From IMG/VR virus record IMGVR_UViG_3300005435_000016, positions 1 through 35,360 of that record: DNA of 35,360 nt. The stretch is one strand, 5' to 3'. This stretch comes from a virus. How positions within the stretch are numbered: position 1 is the first letter of the stretch; every line of letters begins with the position of its first letter. Position numbers and translations under genes: made by a program. Below, piece after piece: positions 15,417 through 22,938 of the stretch. The notes under the pieces are model-generated. The model was not told where the DNA came from. It saw nothing but the letters and a program-made list of their open reading frames with translations, and did not search any database.

Positions 15417-15941
15417 TTACCTCTTGCTGTTGAGTAGGCCGATCTGGCGAAGTTCGTTCATCACGGACAGATCCAGTGTCCAATGCACGGGATGAGGCTG
15501 GACCTGCATACGCACGAGCTGATGGTAACGAAGCGCATCGAAGGTTTCAGCAGGTAAAAGATAGTCCCATAGCGCCCTGGCTTTGGACTCTTCCCAAAGA
15601 TCCTCAAAGGAAAAAACTCGGCCCTTTTGATGTCGGAAAGACTCTCGCAAATGGTCGTTATTGGTCAGTCCCATCGCTCTAAGACTAGCATCACATGCCT
15701 GCGGATCGCGTTCGATGATGGCGATAGGACATCGGAACTGATCTAGCCAACCTTCCAACAAGAAGGAAAGCGTGCAGCTGATCCCAAATTTTCGTTGGTC
15801 CCTATACCAACGGTCGGGAAGCCCTTGAGCGAAGGGATCATGCATGCAGAAGGTTCGATCTGTCGTCAACCAGTTTGCGATCCAAGTCGTTCCGGATCGA
15901 GGCAGGCCGATAACGACAAAGTCTAGGATCGGCGTATGCAT
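15417..15941 (-). CDS. Sulfotransferase-like P-loop protein, 174 aa
   Basis: Residues 8-20 read FVVIGLPRSGTTW, the 5'-phosphosulfate-binding loop of the PAPS-dependent sulfotransferase family. AIIERDPQACDASLRAMG near residues 74-91 fits the 3'-phosphate-binding segment (R...S). Shorter than most cellular members, so the acceptor domain is reduced. It overlaps the 2OG oxygenase gene by 19 nt within the virion gene cluster; sulfation of a virion or host surface component is possible but untested. Confidence 0.75.
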   Translation of the reverse strand: MHTPILDFVVIGLPRSGTTWIANWLTTDRTFCMHDPFAQGLPDRWYRDQRKFGISCTLSFLLEGWLDQFRCPIAIIERDPQACDASLRAMGLTNNDHLRESFRHQKGRVFSFEDLWEESKARALWDYLLPAETFDALRYHQLVRMQVQPHPVHWTLDLSVMNELRQIGLLNSKR

Positions 15942-16480
15942 ATGATCAGGGTGATGCGTTCTTCATCGCTCTCATTGGTCACCCAGTGAACGATGTCATT
16001 GCGGAACCAAAAGAGATCACCTGGTAACGTAACAAGCTTCGTTTCCTCGAAGCAGAAGGCTTGCTTCGGGTTTCCTCGAAGTTGTATCGCGAATTTCTCG
16101 TAGTAACCGGCATGCCATCCACCATCGACATGAGGTTGCACCATGCCACCGGGCGGAATTCTGGTGATAAGAACCGCACCCAGGCGCTCTCCGCGAACGA
16201 GGGACATGACTTGGAACACCATATCCTTTACTGCAGGGAGTTTATCGGCTTCTGGATACCATTCCGAATCGTGAGGTCCATTGAACTTGGCTCGATCACC
16301 ATCGAAGTTTGACCATGGATTGTATCGTACCCATATGTCATCGACTTTCAGGTGCGGTGTGCCATAAGCCGAGGTACGAAACGGGATGACATTCCAGACT
16401 TCCGGATGCGCGTCGATCTGCGCCAACGCTTCGGACACATCGAAGCCTGATTTCACCAGATGGATAGGTAGATCATCCAT
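15923..16480 (-). CDS. 2OG-Fe(II) dioxygenase, aspartyl/asparaginyl hydroxylase-like, 185 aa
   Basis: QPHVDGGWHAGYY carries the metal-binding HxD (His117, Asp119), and FRNDIVHWVTNES carries the distal His165; an Arg follows for 2-oxoglutarate. Spacing matches the aspartyl/asparaginyl beta-hydroxylase branch of cupin-fold oxygenases. Start taken at MDDLPIHLVK; it overlaps the upstream ORF by 8 nt. Such enzymes hydroxylate protein side chains or small molecules; the substrate here is unknown. Confidence 0.8.
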   Translation of the reverse strand: MDDLPIHLVKSGFDVSEALAQIDAHPEVWNVIPFRTSAYGTPHLKVDDIWVRYNPWSNFDGDRAKFNGPHDSEWYPEADKLPAVKDMVFQVMSLVRGERLGAVLITRIPPGGMVQPHVDGGWHAGYYEKFAIQLRGNPKQAFCFEETKLVTLPGDLFWFRNDIVHWVTNESDEERITLIICIRRS

Positions 16481-16748
16481 CGCCAATACTCGCTCCAACC
16501 AAGGCAACCTGCACCGGATCGTCGCTGGATATTTCGAAGATACGGTCGAGTCCGGTGTTACGACGCGTGGACCCGATGCGGCGCCACATGACGCGCTGAG
16601 AAGTTTTTCCTGTAGCACCTTGATACGCGTAAGAGGGATTACTCCAAATGTGGCCGCCATCATCAGACCATCGAAGAACTACGCCTGCGGGTGTAGGTAT
16701 CGGCGGTGGGATGGATACCATGGGAGAGAACTTGATGATGATGGACAT
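16473..16748 (-). CDS. Detached C-terminal domain of a gp10-like tail protein, 91 aa
   Basis: LRWSDDGGHIWSNPSYAYQG, then RVMWRRIGSTRR, then RIFEISSDDPVQVALVGASI are the conserved ending of phage stabilisation / gp10-type tail proteins, where they normally follow an R..MRxDMxTG segment in one polypeptide. Here that segment ends the 17176-18405 gene and this piece is separate, with its own ATG (TGATG junction). It may be translated as a partner subunit. Confidence 0.65.
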   Translation of the reverse strand: MSIIIKFSPMVSIPPPIPTPAGVVLRWSDDGGHIWSNPSYAYQGATGKTSQRVMWRRIGSTRRNTGLDRIFEISSDDPVQVALVGASIGDG

Positions 16749-17179
16749 CAGAACGAACCCCCTTGGTAAACTCCGATAAATACAGGAGATGAATCTATGG
16801 GAGAGGCAGGGTCAGGCGTCCATCCACCTCCAAGCGCAGAGAGAACGACGGAAGCATTTGATGTGCTGACACTAGGATGTGCTGATCCGGCTACGATGGT
16901 CATCGTCGATGCTTGCATTCCGCCTGGAAAGTTGTAGTTCGGAGTTACCTGCAAAAAATATCCGTTAGTGGTGCTTCCGGAACCACTTATATAATTCAGT
17001 GCGACGTTTCCTCCACCATCGACTGTCACATTGAGAATATTTCCTACACTTGGATCACTGAACGATGGCGAGGTACCCAGCAATCCAAGAACACCTGACC
17101 ATAATGGGGTCACCGAGCTTAAATGGTTGAATACGGAGACCGTGCATGGACCTTCGATGAAAGCATTGATCCAATTCAT
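16748..17179 (-). CDS. ORF inserted between two halves of a gp10-like gene, 143 aa
   Basis: A Gly/Ser/Thr/Val-rich, beta-type sequence (MNWINAFIEGPCTVSVFNHL..., SVVLSALGGGWTPDP) without charge clusters, resembling small phage capsid or tail decoration domains. Joined by a 4-nt overlap to the upstream gp10-like gene and by TGATG to the detached C-terminal domain. No family recognised. Confidence 0.65.
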   Translation of the reverse strand: MNWINAFIEGPCTVSVFNHLSSVTPLWSGVLGLLGTSPSFSDPSVGNILNVTVDGGGNVALNYISGSGSTTNGYFLQVTPNYNFPGGMQASTMTIVAGSAHPSVSTSNASVVLSALGGGWTPDPASPIDSSPVFIGVYQGGSF

Positions 17180-18405
17180 GGCACGATCGCCGGAGGTGTA
17201 CCTGTCTGCATATCAAGTCTCATCGATCCAAAGCGAACAGGGATATTCTGAGCTTGTTTCAACGCACGCCAACGGCGCATCCAGCGTTTCGGGTTGATGC
17301 TGGTCGTGTTGGCGGGAAGATCATCGGTTCCGTAACTCAGGTCCAGCGTACTGATCTGGCCGCTTGAAGAAGAACCTACGACATGCTGCCCTTGAAAGAA
17401 GGCGTAAGCGCTCGGGTCCCAGCGGTGATAGACACCGTTGATCCATTCCCCGCGTTCGTGCCATATGCCATTGGTCTGGTCATAGCTCCACGTAGCATCC
17501 CCTGAGGGGAAAGTGATCATATAAAACCGATGACCGGCCTGCATGTAGGAGAAAGCGATAGCATCGGCCACACCCACCTGACTCTTAGCCATGTAGCTAA
17601 GAATGGCGTACTCGATAGGGTGGGTGGAGATGCGTTGTTCCTGGTATCCGGTGTTCATGAAGACACAGACACCTCCTTCCTTATCCTGGCCCAACCAGAT
17701 CACGCGGTCACCAGAAACCGACACGGAGAACGGGGCGATGCAGCCTTGCTGCAAGTAAGCCCCTTGCATGCGCTGGAAGGCGAACCCGTTGAGTCCCGCA
17801 TTGTTCCAAATCTCCGTCGAATTCTGTTTGAAGATCCAGATTTGACGGAAGAGACTGGTCATGCCAATGATCGGACTGGGCTCTGAATCGGCGGAAGAGA
17901 AATTCAGGCCATCCCAGACTGTCAGATCATTGAGATTCGACTGGTAAAACTGATCGGTTCCGAGCTTGTTGACGAGTCCAAAGCCGTCTTGGATCGTCGC
18001 CACGACGGGGTTGATAAGGTTGGTCAGCGTCCAGGAACCGGCGCTGTAGACCCATCCCTGAAACCCATCGACCACCATGAACTGCGTACCGTTGTCGATG
18101 ATGCCGACCGGACCTGTCGCTGTGTTCAAAGTGCCGATCGTCGCTACGACGCCGTTTTGATCGTAGGTATAGACCGTGTTGCCGGATACGATGATGATCT
18201 TTCGGGTCGTCGTCATGGTGCGCTTACCACGGATCGGACCCGCCCCAACAGTGCTCAAGGATCGCTGACCCGGCGTGGAATAGAAACCACCGATCTGTTT
18301 ACCTTGATGTGTCTCCATGACTTCGGGATAGAGATTCATGCACCGATCTGCTGCCAAGTTCGGCGATAATGACTGATACGTACCGCCGAAGAAGGGCGTT
18401 TCCAT
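17176..18405 (-). CDS. Tail accessory / packaged DNA stabilisation protein, P22 gp10-like, 409 aa
   Basis: METPFFGGTYQSLSPNLAAD with RCMNLYPEVME is the usual N-terminus of this family, followed by repeated beta-blade segments (VSGNTVYTYD, FQGWVYSAGSW, WIFKQNSTEIWNNAG, GDRVIWLGQDKEGGVCVF). It forms the tail hub that plugs the portal channel. It stops early, right after RFGSMRLDMQTG, where relatives continue into the WSDDGG domain; that domain is found as a separate ORF at 16473-16748. Confidence 0.8.
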   Translation of the reverse strand: METPFFGGTYQSLSPNLAADRCMNLYPEVMETHQGKQIGGFYSTPGQRSLSTVGAGPIRGKRTMTTTRKIIIVSGNTVYTYDQNGVVATIGTLNTATGPVGIIDNGTQFMVVDGFQGWVYSAGSWTLTNLINPVVATIQDGFGLVNKLGTDQFYQSNLNDLTVWDGLNFSSADSEPSPIIGMTSLFRQIWIFKQNSTEIWNNAGLNGFAFQRMQGAYLQQGCIAPFSVSVSGDRVIWLGQDKEGGVCVFMNTGYQEQRISTHPIEYAILSYMAKSQVGVADAIAFSYMQAGHRFYMITFPSGDATWSYDQTNGIWHERGEWINGVYHRWDPSAYAFFQGQHVVGSSSSGQISTLDLSYGTDDLPANTTSINPKRWMRRWRALKQAQNIPVRFGSMRLDMQTGTPPAIVP

Positions 18406-19130
18406 CAGTTATTGGCATCCCGATAGATGTTATAGGTCGGCGTGGCGCGGCTGACGATTTCCGGGTCATACACCGCCACGTTGGAGCGGATGTTGTTGCG
18501 CTTGATTGTGCCTTTCGTCAGCGAGGCGAGTTCGATGATAATCGGGTCGATATTGGCATCCTTGAAGAACGGCTTCAGCCAGATCGCGAGATTATTGTAG
18601 ATCGCTGCCTCATAACCCCGGGGAAGCGACATCACCGTCACAAGACTGGCGAAGTCGCTGATCTGCAGGTAAGCATCGAAGAACACTGTGTAGGTGATCA
18701 ACGGGACGGGGAAGATATTGATGATGCCGAGAGGAAACTGAGGGTCGTAGAACAGGGTATCGGGGATGTTCGAGGTGTTGGTACGCAGCCCAATCATGTT
18801 CCACTTGTCGCGAGGAATCACCGCGACGGGATAGTTGTTCAGGTTGGTATCTTGGATATACGCCGCACCCGGTCCCTCGATCAGACGTAAAGGACGGGTG
18901 GCGTTGATCTGTCCACCCGGACCTAAGGTGTATTGCGCTTGGCCTACCACGAGAGGAAAGGAAGTCTCCTGGATGGCATAACAGAACAACGATTCGTTCG
19001 ACCAGGAATCCAGCATCGCATTGAGGACTTGCAAGCCGCGTTCCGCATCGGCATCGGAGAGGACTTCGCCGGACGCGTAGACCCCCAAAAGCTCCATGGC
19101 GGTCTGAATCAAGCTCTGCGCGGTTGCCAT
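18405..19130 (-). CDS. Head-tail connector, P22 gp4-like tail accessory factor, 241 aa
   Basis: The N-terminal helical half (SLIQTAMELLGVYASGE, GLQVLNAMLDSWS, then FPLVVGQAQYTLGPGG) and YNNLAIWLKPFF match the pattern of tail accessory/connector proteins placed between coat and gp10 genes in P22-like phages. It would bind below the portal after packaging. TGATG junction with the gp10-like gene. Confidence 0.75.
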   Translation of the reverse strand: MATAQSLIQTAMELLGVYASGEVLSDADAERGLQVLNAMLDSWSNESLFCYAIQETSFPLVVGQAQYTLGPGGQINATRPLRLIEGPGAAYIQDTNLNNYPVAVIPRDKWNMIGLRTNTSNIPDTLFYDPQFPLGIINIFPVPLITYTVFFDAYLQISDFASLVTVMSLPRGYEAAIYNNLAIWLKPFFKDANIDPIIIELASLTKGTIKRNNIRSNVAVYDPEIVSRATPTYNIYRDANN

Positions 19131-19141
19131 ACCTTAAACCC

Positions 19142-19432
19142 TCATTCGTCCATCACAAAAAGCACATCCATCTCGCACATCGCCAGCAGCGTTTCGCCGT
19201 TGTAGGAAAACGGCTGTTGCGCGTACTTGCCGAACATGATCTTGTCGCCGACAGCGATCTGCATGGCCTCACGCGTGCCGTCATCCTTGGCCTTACCAGG
19301 TCCAATAGCTACGACCTCGCCAGAGAGCGGTTTTTCGGCCTCTTGACATACCACGACAATGCCCGATGCCCTTAACGTTTCTGAAGGGAAAGGGCGAACG
19401 ATAATGCGGTCATCCAGCGGACAAATGGCCAT
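19142..19432 (-). CDS. GroES-like co-chaperonin 1 (96 aa)
   Basis: CPLDDRIIVRPFPSET, then ASGIVVVCQEAEKPLSGEVVAIGPGK, then VGDKIMFGKYAQQPFSYNGE follow the Cpn10 fold in order (N-terminal strand, mobile loop with the I-V-V GroEL-binding triplet, dome, C-terminal strands). Like T4 gp31 it could adapt host GroEL for folding phage coat protein. The window has a second, different GroES-like gene at 25952-26209. Confidence 0.88.
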   Translation of the reverse strand: MAICPLDDRIIVRPFPSETLRASGIVVVCQEAEKPLSGEVVAIGPGKAKDDGTREAMQIAVGDKIMFGKYAQQPFSYNGETLLAMCEMDVLFVMDE

Positions 19433-19893
19433 CAGTCGGTCACCGCCATGCGATCGGTCTTCGGTTTCTTCTTGTAGCCTTTCGGCGGACCCGGCTTCTT
19501 CTTCGGGATCGCCTGCTCGACCACGACTTCCTTGGTCACCTTGTTGTATCCCATCAGACGATGCTCTTCTTCTTTCGAGTGCACCAAAACTTCATCATCG
19601 TGCGTGCGGATCCACTTCGGGTACTCGTTGAAGGCGTAATCGCCAGGAACACCAGATGAAGCCTCTTGGAACGATGCAGAGTTACCTTCACCCTGAACGA
19701 CATACCCCCGGGCCTCGTACATCTCCTGCTGGTTGGCGTCGTTCACCGTGATATGCGGGAACCGCTCCGGTCGGCCCGGATTCTCCTTCTCACCCGGCTT
19801 GGGTTTGTAGCCCAGCGGGAAAATAGTGGACAACACCGCAGGCTCATGCGACGGGTGCACCATCATCTTGGGGAATTCCTTGAAGTTACTCAT
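19432..19893 (-). CDS. Hypothetical protein with repeated FPK/YPK motifs, 153 aa
   Basis: Start taken at MSNFKEFPKMMVHPSHEP. A related segment, NEYPKWIRTHDDEVLVHSKE, appears near residues 90-109, so the protein seems to contain two copies of a short (F/Y)PK module, and the gene upstream has a third. The C-terminus is rich in Lys and Pro (KKKPGPPKGYKKKPK), suggesting nucleic-acid or capsid binding. Found between coat and tail genes. Confidence 0.65.
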   Translation of the reverse strand: MSNFKEFPKMMVHPSHEPAVLSTIFPLGYKPKPGEKENPGRPERFPHITVNDANQQEMYEARGYVVQGEGNSASFQEASSGVPGDYAFNEYPKWIRTHDDEVLVHSKEEEHRLMGYNKVTKEVVVEQAIPKKKPGPPKGYKKKPKTDRMAVTD

Positions 19894-20140
19894 GGGGATT
19901 CTGAGCCTCCTCCGAGACGACGCCAGTCTCCTTCGCCTCTTCCTCGGCATTCCACACCGTCTTTCCGCTAGCGGTCATCTTCGGGTATTCCTTCGGGTTG
20001 TAACCCTCGCCTTCCATCTTCTTTTCCAGTTCCTCGATGCGTTCCTTCAGTGCAGAAAGTTCTTCCTGAGCGTCCAAGGCGAGCTGGTGAAGTTCATCAA
20101 TTCCGGTGGCTTTCTCAAGCACTTTCCAGAGCGATTCCAT
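19886..20140 (-). CDS. Hypothetical coiled-coil protein with YPK motif, 84 aa
   Basis: Residues 1-45 form a strong coiled coil (ALDAQEELSALKERIEELEK), followed by KEYPKMTASGKTVWNAEEEA, which resembles the two (F/Y)PK modules of the downstream protein. Acidic overall. Overlaps the downstream gene by 8 nt. Possibly a minor head protein; function unknown. Confidence 0.65.
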   Translation of the reverse strand: MESLWKVLEKATGIDELHQLALDAQEELSALKERIEELEKKMEGEGYNPKEYPKMTASGKTVWNAEEEAKETGVVSEEAQNPHE

Positions 20141-20149
20141 GGCGATTCC

Positions 20150-20338
20150 TCAGTGATAGATGGGGTAAATGATAGGGTCGTGCCAGCGCTTCTCACGACC
20201 CAAGCTGATCTGCTTCTTGATTTCATCGCATACCGTCTGGGCAGATTCCTTGACCATCGCGGGAAACACGTCGATTGCCTTGTCATCCGAAAGCAGCACG
20301 CGAACATGATAAAGCTGTTCTTTCATGGCCTTCTCCAT
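20150..20338 (-). CDS. Hypothetical protein, 62 aa
   Basis: A short mixed-charge protein (MEKAMKEQLYHVRVLLSDDK...). The start lies directly after the terminator hairpin and its T-run, so its mRNA must come from readthrough or a promoter within the hairpin region. MKEQLYH at 20326 is an alternative start. Confidence 0.6.
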   Translation of the reverse strand: MEKAMKEQLYHVRVLLSDDKAIDVFPAMVKESAQTVCDEIKKQISLGREKRWHDPIIYPIYH

Positions 20339-20373
20339 AAAAAGAGGCCGTCTCCGGGGTGAGAAACGGCCTC
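20339..20373 (-). terminator. Rho-independent terminator after the coat/decoration genes
   Basis: On the minus strand GAGGCCGT pairs with ACGGCCTC (8 bp), with an inner CTC/GAG pair around ACCCCG, and is followed by TTTTT. It lies between the small head protein gene (20394) and the next late gene, where it would lower transcription of downstream tail genes relative to coat. Confidence 0.85.
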
Positions 20374-20393
20374 CGTAGATTACACCAGAAGGG

Positions 20394-20681
20394 TCAGGCT
20401 TTCAGCAGGCCGTTGCTCTTCAGGATGAAGACCAGATCGCCCACGGTGTAGGCGGTCGTACCCGTATTACCGGTGTAAGTATCCGTGCTCGTGGCAGCGG
20501 TACCACCGCCTGCGGTGAAGCCAGCGGATACGTGCGTCGGCGTGGCCTGGGCGACGCCCTGAGCGAGACCATAGAAACCGATGAGATCGGTCGTCGAAGC
20601 GCCCAACGTGGTGCCAATCGGATTCTGGTCCGACAGCTGACGCGGGCCAGCAGTGATGGTGGAGGTGGTTGCGATACCCAT
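20394..20681 (-). CDS. Putative head decoration or minor capsid protein, 95 aa
   Basis: Gly/Thr/Ala-rich small protein (ATTSTITAGPRQLSDQNPIG, then AQGVAQATPTHVSAGF, ending FILKSNGLLKA) directly after the coat gene and before a terminator, so it would be made at high level with the coat. Composition and place suit a capsid decoration protein; no firm homology recognised. Confidence 0.55.
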   Translation of the reverse strand: MGIATTSTITAGPRQLSDQNPIGTTLGASTTDLIGFYGLAQGVAQATPTHVSAGFTAGGGTAATSTDTYTGNTGTTAYTVGDLVFILKSNGLLKA

Positions 20682-20696
20682 GTCTTCGATCTCCGC

Positions 20697-21881
20697 TTAG
20701 TTGGTCAACCGGCAGCCAAGCTCCGGGTAGAACGTCGTGGTACCGTATAGAATGTCCATTCTACATGGGAAAACGTCGTTATTTATATCATAGGCGCGAA
20801 TGATTCGCATCGAAATGTTCTTGAACGTCTCACGCGCCTTGAAGTCCACGCCTTCCGGAAGTTCCAGCGGGACGGTGACGAGGCCGAAGCAGTCCTTGGT
20901 GAACGCGATGTTCTGCGCATATTGGGTCGAAGCCGCGCCCTTGACCGTGATTGCCGCCGCATTGGCCGGCGAGTTACTGACGGTCTGATAAGCGCCGCTG
21001 GTGACGATCGACGGGTAGATGGACAGCGTAGCCGCGCCAGCGCCGCTCGAGTTCGCCGTGGCGGTGACCACGAAGTTCTGCAGAGACTGAGTCGATACTT
21101 TGCTGCGCGGATTGACGGCGAAGACACCGGCAATGGTGAAGACATCGCCGACGTTGAGCAAGCCGGTAATCGAGTTACCCCAAGCCTGGGTAACCAGTGA
21201 ACTACCAGTCTGACCCGCACCATTGACGGTCGGCGTACCGGAGTAGGCACCCACGGTTTGGGTCGCCACGTTCTGGTCCATGTAGATCTCGAAGTTGGCG
21301 ATGTTCGCCAGATAGCCCTTCAGGGCCGGCTCCGAGACGGACTGGACGTAGTAACCAACCAGACCCACGGTCATCGACCAGTAAGCGGCCGGATTAAGGA
21401 CCAGACAGCGAGTGTTCTGCGGTACCGCGCCTTCGTCCATGCGCTGACCGACAGCGGCCAGGGCGGCGTAGGTGGCAGGCACGGTACCCGGCGTACCGAC
21501 TTCGTTGAACACCTGATTGGTGTTCTGCAGGACATCGTAGTCCAGCTGGTTGGCGAGCTGCTCGCCTGCCGGCATCAGGTAGCGTTCGGAGAACTCCTCG
21601 ATGGTCAGCGTCAACTCCTGCGAGCTGAACTGGAAATCGACGTGCTTCTGACTGGAAATCGTGATCGAGGTCGAAGGCTCGGCGATATCCTGGATCTGCA
21701 GGCCCGGTCCGCTCGACACCGTGAACTGGTTCGGCTTGCGAACGGTCAGGCTGGAACCGATCTTGACGAACTGGTTCTCGAACTGGCGATTGACCTTGTT
21801 GGCCGTGACCAGGTTATTGACCAGAATCGGGAGAGTCTCTTTGGTGATGAGGCTCGGGGTGAGCAGTGCATTGGACGCCAT
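20697..21881 (-). CDS. Major capsid (coat) protein, P22 gp5-like
   Basis: A 394-aa protein with features of the P22 coat family: MASNALLTPSLITKETLPIL, QFVKIGSSLTVRKPNQF, SSQELTLTIEEFSERYLMPA, and ALAAVGQRMDEGAVPQ with ...RCLVLNPAAYW. P22 gp5 is 430 aa. Residues of about 215-320 are rich in Gly/Ser/Thr and may be the inserted surface domain. Placed after scaffold, as usual. Confidence 0.9.
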   Translation of the reverse strand: MASNALLTPSLITKETLPILVNNLVTANKVNRQFENQFVKIGSSLTVRKPNQFTVSSGPGLQIQDIAEPSTSITISSQKHVDFQFSSQELTLTIEEFSERYLMPAGEQLANQLDYDVLQNTNQVFNEVGTPGTVPATYAALAAVGQRMDEGAVPQNTRCLVLNPAAYWSMTVGLVGYYVQSVSEPALKGYLANIANFEIYMDQNVATQTVGAYSGTPTVNGAGQTGSSLVTQAWGNSITGLLNVGDVFTIAGVFAVNPRSKVSTQSLQNFVVTATANSSGAGAATLSIYPSIVTSGAYQTVSNSPANAAAITVKGAASTQYAQNIAFTKDCFGLVTVPLELPEGVDFKARETFKNISMRIIRAYDINNDVFPCRMDILYGTTTFYPELGCRLTN

Positions 21882-21922
21882 GGCTTGATTCTCCGGCCAT
21901 GACGCCCTTTAGCGCATGGCTG

Positions 21923-22879
21923 TTAGTTTTTCTTCCGAGAACGCATCTCTTCCAGCCTGCGTTCCATGTAACCGGCATCTTCTTCCGGCGTGACCGATCC
22001 CGCGTTATTCCGTCCGCCGATGGGCTTTACAGGAGCCGGCGCTTTCGACACTGCCGGTTTCTCTGAGGCCAATCGTTGACCGATAGCTCCGATCTCCATC
22101 GCCGCTTGCAGGGGGCTCAGGGCCGAGATACGTGCCGCTTCCGAGGGGTTCTTACCCAGCCAGTACGCGATGTCATGGGATTGGGGACTGTTGACGATGG
22201 CGACACCGACGTGATGCGCAATCGCAATGTCCGGGTTCTCGGCGACTTCGGCATAGTCGGGGTACTTCTCGACCGCCTTTTCGCGTCCATCCACCCAGGA
22301 CTTCTGGACTTTCTGGATATGTTCGGACTGACTCGCGTTCTCTGCTGCCTGCTGCTGTTCGAGCTGATAGGCCTTGACCGCTTGCCGCCCTGACCAGGCA
22401 GAGAGGTGTTCGGTATAGGCATCCGGGTCATCGAACTGGTCACGTGTCGGACGGGGATCGTCTTTACGCGCAGCATCCTGCGAAGCTTCCGCTGAGGCTC
22501 CGGTCATACGTTCGATCACTTCAAGGGCTTTATCGAGGCGCTTGGACTGTTCAGACGCGAGACGTTCGGCTTCACCGGCTTTGCGGGTGAGTTCGTCGAT
22601 TCGTTTCTGAACGCCTTTGGTGGGCTTGGTGCCTGCCTCGGCATTCGCAGCAGGATCATCGCTGGAATGGTCTTTGTCCGAAGTTGCCGACTTTTCGGTG
22701 ATTTTCGCTTGCGCGGCGGCTGAATCGGAATCTACCTCGCCTTCACTTCCCTTTGCAACAGGTTCTTGGTGGTTATCCTCGGTAGTCGATTCGACTGGCG
22801 CCGGTTTATCGGAGGTCGCCGACAACGCGGGCTTCTTAGACTCTTCTTTCTGCATCAGCAACGCATCGGAATCAGGCAT
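21923..22879 (-). CDS. Scaffolding protein
   Basis: A 318-aa, highly charged and largely helical protein with an acidic, Ser/Glu-rich N-terminal third, a helical centre (DELTRKAGEAERLASEQSKR) and a short basic C-terminus (YMERRLEEMRSRKKN) suitable for binding coat protein. It sits between portal and coat, as P22 gp8 does. GGAG ribosome site at good spacing. Confidence 0.8.
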   Translation of the reverse strand: MPDSDALLMQKEESKKPALSATSDKPAPVESTTEDNHQEPVAKGSEGEVDSDSAAAQAKITEKSATSDKDHSSDDPAANAEAGTKPTKGVQKRIDELTRKAGEAERLASEQSKRLDKALEVIERMTGASAEASQDAARKDDPRPTRDQFDDPDAYTEHLSAWSGRQAVKAYQLEQQQAAENASQSEHIQKVQKSWVDGREKAVEKYPDYAEVAENPDIAIAHHVGVAIVNSPQSHDIAYWLGKNPSEAARISALSPLQAAMEIGAIGQRLASEKPAVSKAPAPVKPIGGRNNAGSVTPEEDAGYMERRLEEMRSRKKN

Positions 22880-22938
22880 GGGTGTGCTCCACGATAATGG
22901 CCATGAGGCCGCCCGGTGATCCGCGCCGGTACGGTTTG

